Below are positions 5,521 to 8,717 of a stretch of 8,717 nucleotides of DNA, piece after piece. Source of the DNA: Chloroflexota bacterium (GTDB lineage: Bacteria > Chloroflexota > Anaerolineae > Anaerolineales > JACQED01); contig JACQED010000610.1 in the NCBI GenBank assembly GCA_016200785.1, forward strand, positions 1-8,717, written 5' to 3'. How positions within the stretch are numbered: the first letter of the stretch is position 1; each line of letters opens with the position of its first letter. Below the pieces are notes generated by a model. It was not told the DNA's origin and searched no databases. It saw only the letters and a list, made by a program, of their open reading frames with translations. Both the position numbers and the translations under genes were made by a program.

Positions 5521-5931
5521 GTGAGTCAAACTGTCGTTCTCCAATTGCCGGAAGAGACGCTCCAACGTTATCGGCGCGGTGCGAGGGTGGCGCGCAAAGG
5601 GCTGGAGGATTTTCTCATCGAACGCCTCGAGGAGGCTTCCCCGCCGCTGGCGGACGATCTGCCCTCGCCGCTGCGCGAGGAGTTAAAGGCGTTGGAGAGT
5701 CTGGACGATCAGGCTCTGTGGGAAGTTGCGCGCAGCATATTGTCTCCCGCACAGCAACGCCGATACAGCCGTTTGTTGAAAAAGAACAGCGAGGGTACTT
5801 TCACGGCGAGAGAGAGAGAGGCACTGCGTGAACTCGGCGACGAGGCACGCCGCCTGACGTTGAGGAAGGCCCACGCCTATATGTTGTTGAAATGGCGCGG
5901 GCAGACCATTCCGCCGCGCGAAGCACTGTAA
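5521..5931 (+). CDS. Small helical protein, probable partner of the HNH nuclease; RHH-like N-terminus
   Basis: This 136-residue protein has no named domain that I can assign. It opens with a strand-like S-Q-T-V-V-L-Q-L-P-E-E followed by a basic helix (residues 12-38), which looks like a ribbon-helix-helix DNA-binding fold. An acidic helical middle contains D-D-L-P-S-P-L-R-E-E-L, and the C-terminal half is Arg-rich and ends K-A-H-A-Y-M-L-L-K-W-R-G. I recall this type of protein encoded just before HNH nucleases in Chloroflexota and cyanobacteria. I chose GTG 5521 because GAGGAA at 5510-5515 lies 5 bases upstream and homologues begin M-S-x-T-V-x-L. ATG 5494, overlapping the previous stop as TGATG, is an in-frame alternative that adds 9 residues. 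The HNH gene starts 6 bases after its stop. A regulatory or antitoxin-like role is inference only. Confidence 0.8.
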   Translation: MSQTVVLQLPEETLQRYRRGARVARKGLEDFLIERLEEASPPLADDLPSPLREELKALESLDDQALWEVARSILSPAQQRRYSRLLKKNSEGTFTAREREALRELGDEARRLTLRKAHAYMLLKWRGQTIPPREAL

Positions 5932-5937
5932 GCCCCG

Positions 5938-6366
5938 ATGACCGGCCCGCGCATTCCTCGCCCCTTGAGAAAACGCGTCGTGGCCGAGTCCAATAACCAG
6001 TGCGCCTATTGCCATTCGCCGACATCTATCACCGGGGCGCGACTGGTCATAGATCACATCATTCCCGAATCCGCTGGTGGTCAGACAGTGCTTGACAACC
6101 TCTGCCTGGCCTGCCATTCCTGCAATGAGTTCAAAGGCGCAGAGGCGGAAGCTCGCGATCCGTTGACTGACGAATTCGCGCCGTTGTATCATCCTCGCCA
6201 GCAGGAGTGGAAGGATCATTTTCACTTGTCGTTCCTCCAATGTCTGGAACAGTTCACGGTAAGTCAGCCCAAGCCGCCGGGCCATGCCGCGCAGAGTAAT
6301 ATCGCCGGCCAAGTAGCGTTGGTGCAAATGCCGGATGGTAGACTCATACCATTCGTCCAGAAGTGA
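5938..6366 (+). CDS. HNH endonuclease with intact core and replaced C-terminus
   Basis: The first 95 residues are a clear HNH nuclease core. Zinc ligands are C22-x2-C25 and C59-x2-C62, the metal/catalytic pair is D39-H40 in I-D-H-I-I-P-E, and N54 and N63 plus K66 complete the motif. It then runs to the usual Y-H-P-R-Q-Q-E-W-K-D-H-F. Full-length relatives continue with roughly 45 more residues (W-S-x-D-G, then an Arg-rich helix ending W-x-P). Here, from about 6220-6231, the sequence becomes the reverse complement of a UPF0175-like gene and the frame runs through it to TGA 6364-6366. The product is thus 142 residues with a foreign tail of about 45. The active site is complete, so activity is possible but stability is uncertain. 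It follows the small helical protein by 6 bases, probably co-translated. The ATG has no strong ribosome site of its own. Confidence 0.85.
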   Translation: MTGPRIPRPLRKRVVAESNNQCAYCHSPTSITGARLVIDHIIPESAGGQTVLDNLCLACHSCNEFKGAEAEARDPLTDEFAPLYHPRQQEWKDHFHLSFLQCLEQFTVSQPKPPGHAAQSNIAGQVALVQMPDGRLIPFVQK

Positions 6367-6465
6367 CTTGAGCGCCTCAGAATAGCTTTTATGCTCTTGG
6401 TCGTTGTGCGCTTCAAGATATCGGATGATTCGGTCATCCAATTTGACAGCAATTTCGACCGTCAT
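6229..6465 (-). pseudogene. UPF0175-like antitoxin, 3' end cut and fused to antisense HNH sequence
   Basis: ATG 6465-6463 has AGGGAGG at 6480-6474, 8 bases upstream. GTG 6471 is in frame but only 2 bases from that site, so ATG is better. The first 79 residues read M-T-V-E-I-A-V-K-L-D-D at the N-terminus. They end with I-T-L-R-G-M-A-R-R-L-G-L-T-Y-R-E-L and L-E-E-R, the signature helix-turn-helix of UPF0175-type antitoxins. After codon 79 (6231-6229) the normal short ending is replaced by antisense HNH codons, and the frame stays open to 5683, a 261-residue read-through with no meaning past residue 80. Only a few residues of the family domain are lost, so it may still bind its target. The upstream gene's stop overlaps the GTG, so the two are coupled. 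No PIN or DUF3368 toxin follows, because that position is where the break occurred. Confidence 0.68.
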
Positions 6466-6467
6466 GT

Positions 6468-6725
6468 TCACAACCTCCCTCGAATGCGTTCCAGCGAGTG
6501 AGTGACGAAACCGCGACGATACCGCGGCTGAATTGCCCGGAGTGCCGCTTCACCCAACGCGGCATCCCATTTCTGCTCAAGCATCAACCATTCGATCACA
6601 TCGGGCAAGAACCTGGGGCGCAATCCGAGTTCGATGGTGTTACCCCGGCGCGGCTTGATAGACGTTGCGGTTTTTGGCGGCTCATTCACAGAGGCGCGCG
6701 AAGGCGGCTCCGGCGTCAGGCCCAC
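6468..6725 (-). CDS. Small protein of unknown function
   Basis: This 85-residue protein is not recognised. It begins at GTG 6725-6723, overlapping the end of the membrane-protein gene by 10 bases, and has no clear ribosome site, so it relies on coupling if real. Residues 1-35 are Pro/Arg/Lys-rich and probably disordered. Residues 36-85 look folded and helical: L-R-P-R-F-L-P-D-V-I-E-W-L-M-L-E-Q-K-W, then a basic C-terminus Y-R-R-G-F-V-T-H-S-L-E-R-I-R-G-R-L. Its TGA 6470-6468 lies next to the antitoxin's ribosome site and start. The tight packing and the co-direction with an antitoxin-like gene suggest a small regulatory or toxin-like protein, but that is inference. It could also be the truncated end of a longer gene. 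Confidence 0.6.
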   Translation of the reverse strand: MGLTPEPPSRASVNEPPKTATSIKPRRGNTIELGLRPRFLPDVIEWLMLEQKWDAALGEAALRAIQPRYRRGFVTHSLERIRGRL

Positions 6726-7396
6726 ACCGGCTCTTCGATCACCAGGGCCTTGTCAAGGGCAGTGGTAAACCAGCCGACTGTCTCCTCGGCATAGGCTTCG
6801 GCTACCTGGCCCAGGCGCAGTGAACCCCCGTCAGCGCGCCTAAGGCTGATGGTCGCGCCCTTTATGACAGTGTCCATTTCTCCCCACGCGATCACCTCAA
6901 ACGGCTGACTGACAACTGCGATGAAGGAGTCAAAGGGCCACTTCTCAATCTGAAGAGGCCAAAGTGAGATTCGCTTGACTGTCCGGCTTGCGGTCTCGAC
7001 GACAATATCCGAGACGGTGAGCGAGCGCCGGCTCCCCGCGACGATCAACACGCCCGTTACGATCAGCACAATGGAAATCAGAATAAAGCCGGCGTACAAC
7101 CAGTTTGATCCTCGCGACAAGCTCACGACGACAGCCGCTGCAATCCCGAGGCCGGCCAGCATCATGAGGAATCCGGCGAATATGAAGATCAGAGCCAGGC
7201 CGCGCCGATGGCGGACGAGCACGTCGCCGTTTTTCATCAGCGCGCAGGAGGCGACGATGTCGTAGAAAGGAACTATCTTGACAGCGCCCCGCCGTTCTAT
7301 TCCGCGCGCGACGAACAGCCATGCCAGCGCCGCGCCGCCGACCAACGCGGGGGCGCCGCAGAGGCTGAGAAAGATGTTCGCGATGTCTGAATCCAT
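6716..7396 (-). CDS. Three-helix membrane protein with a cytoplasmic PH-like tail, function unknown
   Basis: This 226-residue protein has three hydrophobic segments: about residues 10-30, 67-93 and 98-120. R-G-I-E-R-R-G follows the first and S-R-R-S follows the third, so by the positive-inside rule both face the cytoplasm. Residues 121-226 form a soluble tail of alternating beta strands (V-S-D-I-V-V-E-T-A, then F-E-V-I-A-W-G-E-M-D) and a last helix A-E-E-T-V-G-W-F-T-T-A-L-D. This is the layout of small bacterial PH-like membrane proteins. I do not recognise a named family. It starts 6 bases after the stop of the nucleotidyltransferase gene and overlaps the next gene by 10 bases, which places it in the middle of a probable operon. 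The start codon has no clear ribosome site, in keeping with coupled translation. Confidence 0.82.
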   Translation of the reverse strand: MDSDIANIFLSLCGAPALVGGAALAWLFVARGIERRGAVKIVPFYDIVASCALMKNGDVLVRHRRGLALIFIFAGFLMMLAGLGIAAAVVVSLSRGSNWLYAGFILISIVLIVTGVLIVAGSRRSLTVSDIVVETASRTVKRISLWPLQIEKWPFDSFIAVVSQPFEVIAWGEMDTVIKGATISLRRADGGSLRLGQVAEAYAEETVGWFTTALDKALVIEEPVWA

Positions 7397-7402
7397 GTGA
7401 AC

Positions 7403-8717
7403 TCAGGGCAAGCCACCCATCTGATTCAAAACCACGCGGGCCAACTCCAACGCAGCTTCTTTGTCCGCGACCTCACCGGCCGCCTGCGCCTCGCGGATGG
7501 CTTCCAATAATTTGCCGACCAACGGCCCCTCTTCCAGCCCGAAGTGGGCGATGAGATCGCGTCCGTTGAGGAGCGGAGGCGGTTGGACACTCTGCTCCGG
7601 TTCCTCGAAGTAGCCTTTCAGCAGCGCCGCCACGACTTCGGTCATCCGCGTCCATTCGGCTTGCCGGAACTCCGGCCCCCACGTCGCCAGCGAGTCGGCC
7701 AGCGAAAGGAGGCACACGTCAACGCCTGCTTCGCCGGCGGCGCGATAGAAGCGATAGATCGCCCGGCGCGATGGGCCAGTCGCTTCGTTGGCGAGGAGCA
7801 ACGGGCGCAAGTGACAGTTCACCGTCAGCCGCACGCGCTTCACTTCATCAGCACTGAAACGCAGTCGGGTCGCGCGGCGGGCCGCCATCTCCGCGCCGAC
7901 GAGATCGTGCTCGTAGAAGTGGATCGCCCCATCGGCGTCCAGTTTTCTGGTCGCGGGCTTGGCGATGTCGTGCAGGAATGCCGAGAGGAACAACAGCCAG
8001 CGCGCGGGCCGATCCGCCGAGAGGCACGTCGAAAGGTGCTCGTCGAGTGGCAGGCGATAGCGCCCGAGGCGCACCGAGGCCAGGCCGAGCGCGAGGTCGG
8101 CGGCGGCATCGGGGTCGTGCCTCGGGCCGAGGACGGCCAGCAAGTCTTCAAGGCGTTCGAGAATCGCGAGCGTGTGTTCCCATACGTCGAAGGCGTGCGG
8201 CGCAGATTGTGTCACGCCTTTCAGCGTCGAGGCCTCTGGGACGATCCATTCGAGCAGGCCGAGCATGTCGAGCGCGCGGATGGCGGCGGCGGGACGGCGG
8301 CCTCCCAGCAAACGGACAAATTCATCGCGGATGCGTTCGGCGGAGACGCGCTTGAGCGAGGCGGCCTCACGCTTCACCGCCTCGCGTGTCTCTTTGTGGA
8401 TACGAAAGTCAAACTGCGCGGCGAGGCGCACGGCGCGCAGTCCGCGCACCGGATCGTCGCTCAGGCTCGTCGGGCCGCAGGCGCGGATCACTCCGGCGCG
8501 CAGATCGGCCTCGCCGCCGAGCGGATCGATGAGCGTTTCTGGATGGCTCACGGACACGGCCATCGCGTTGATGGTGAAATCGCGCAGAGCGAGGTCGGCG
8601 TTCAGGTCGGGCGCGCGCAGGGCGGCGAAGTCGAGGACGTATCGCGCCTTGTCGCGAGTCAGGATGACGCGGCCCGTGCCGCGTTCCTCGTCGAGGGGGT
8701 AGTACGCGCCGCGCAGA
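7403..8717 (-). CDS. CCA-adding/poly(A)-polymerase-type nucleotidyltransferase with HD domain, 5' end outside the window
   Basis: The frame is open from the window edge and gives 437 residues, ending at TGA 7405-7403. Residues 45-52, R-D-F-T-I-N-A-M, are the diagnostic motif after the catalytic DxD of class II tRNA nucleotidyltransferases. The DxD itself is off the window. The head-neck region follows with D-D-P-V-R-G-L-R-A at 87-95 and R-V-S-A-E-R-I at 123-129. The HD phosphohydrolase domain is complete: His181 in V-W-E-H-T, His249-Asp250 in F-L-H-D-I-A-K, His270 in Y-E-H-D-L, and Asp341 in S-L-A-D-S-L. The enzyme most likely repairs or adds the 3' CCA end of tRNA in the cytoplasm, and the HD domain may trim 2',3'-cyclic ends. 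A poly(A) polymerase role cannot be excluded. It is the first visible gene of the minus-strand run. Confidence 0.93.
   Translation of the reverse strand, partial: LRGAYYPLDEERGTGRVILTRDKARYVLDFAALRAPDLNADLALRDFTINAMAVSVSHPETLIDPLGGEADLRAGVIRACGPTSLSDDPVRGLRAVRLAAQFDFRIHKETREAVKREAASLKRVSAERIRDEFVRLLGGRRPAAAIRALDMLGLLEWIVPEASTLKGVTQSAPHAFDVWEHTLAILERLEDLLAVLGPRHDPDAAADLALGLASVRLGRYRLPLDEHLSTCLSADRPARWLLFLSAFLHDIAKPATRKLDADGAIHFYEHDLVGAEMAARRATRLRFSADEVKRVRLTVNCHLRPLLLANEATGPSRRAIYRFYRAAGEAGVDVCLLSLADSLATWGPEFRQAEWTRMTEVVAALLKGYFEEPEQSVQPPPLLNGRDLIAHFGLEEGPLVGKLLEAIREAQAAGEVADKEAALELARVVLNQMGGLP

Noticed and set aside
5683..6228. Continuation of the antitoxin frame to a 261-residue protein
   Set aside because: Beyond residue 80 it is antisense to the HNH and small-protein genes, and no family resemblance continues.
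7978..8702. Plus-strand frames opposite the nucleotidyltransferase gene
   Set aside because: They are Arg/Ala/Ser-rich antisense frames over a gene with complete HD and R-D-F-T-I-N-A motifs.

Overview
The window reads as a GC-rich (about 60% by eye) bacterial chromosome fragment, most likely from a Chloroflexota/Anaerolineae-type organism. That assignment rests on recall, not a search. It is based on the recurring intergenic palindrome at 2064-2116, the small-protein/HNH pair at 5521-6366, and the signalling proteins with an N-terminal H-S-L-L-Q-R-Q-L box. There are no rRNA or tRNA genes, no CRISPR array, no transposase and no phage structural gene.

Layout. (1) Positions 1-2038: the last 34 residues of a PDZ-type S1C protease, a complex hairpin repeat, a collapsed remnant of an NB-ARC/TPR-type gene on the minus strand, then a complete lipoprotein-type HtrA/Deg serine protease. 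(2) Positions 2064-5010, plus strand: an interspersed palindrome, then a signalling cluster of two stand-alone receiver proteins, a FIST sensor protein and the N-terminal part of a GAF-domain sensor kinase that is cut off inside its GAF domain. (3) Positions 5011-6366, plus strand: a short unexplained coding-like tail, a hairpin, a good sigma70-type promoter, a 98-residue double zinc-knuckle protein, then a tight pair made of a small helical protein and an HNH endonuclease. (4) Positions 6229-8717, minus strand: a probable co-directional run that starts, off the window, with a CCA-adding/poly(A)-polymerase-type nucleotidyltransferase with an HD domain. It continues with a three-helix membrane protein, a small unknown protein and a UPF0175-like antitoxin whose 3' end collides with the HNH gene.

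How the genes work together. The FIST protein would sense a small ligand and pass the signal to the kinase encoded 3 bases downstream. The two DivK-like receivers would be its phospho-acceptors, but the kinase has lost its catalytic half. The small protein and the HNH nuclease look like a co-translated module of unknown role.

The most notable theme is damage. Three separate breakpoints lie in 8.7 kb: the NB-ARC/TPR gene near 330-340, the kinase near 4963, and the HNH/antitoxin collision near 6220-6231. The first two lie close to hairpin repeats. I found no clearly new system. The best leads are the zinc-knuckle protein, the HNH pair, the unusual second receiver and the deletion scars.
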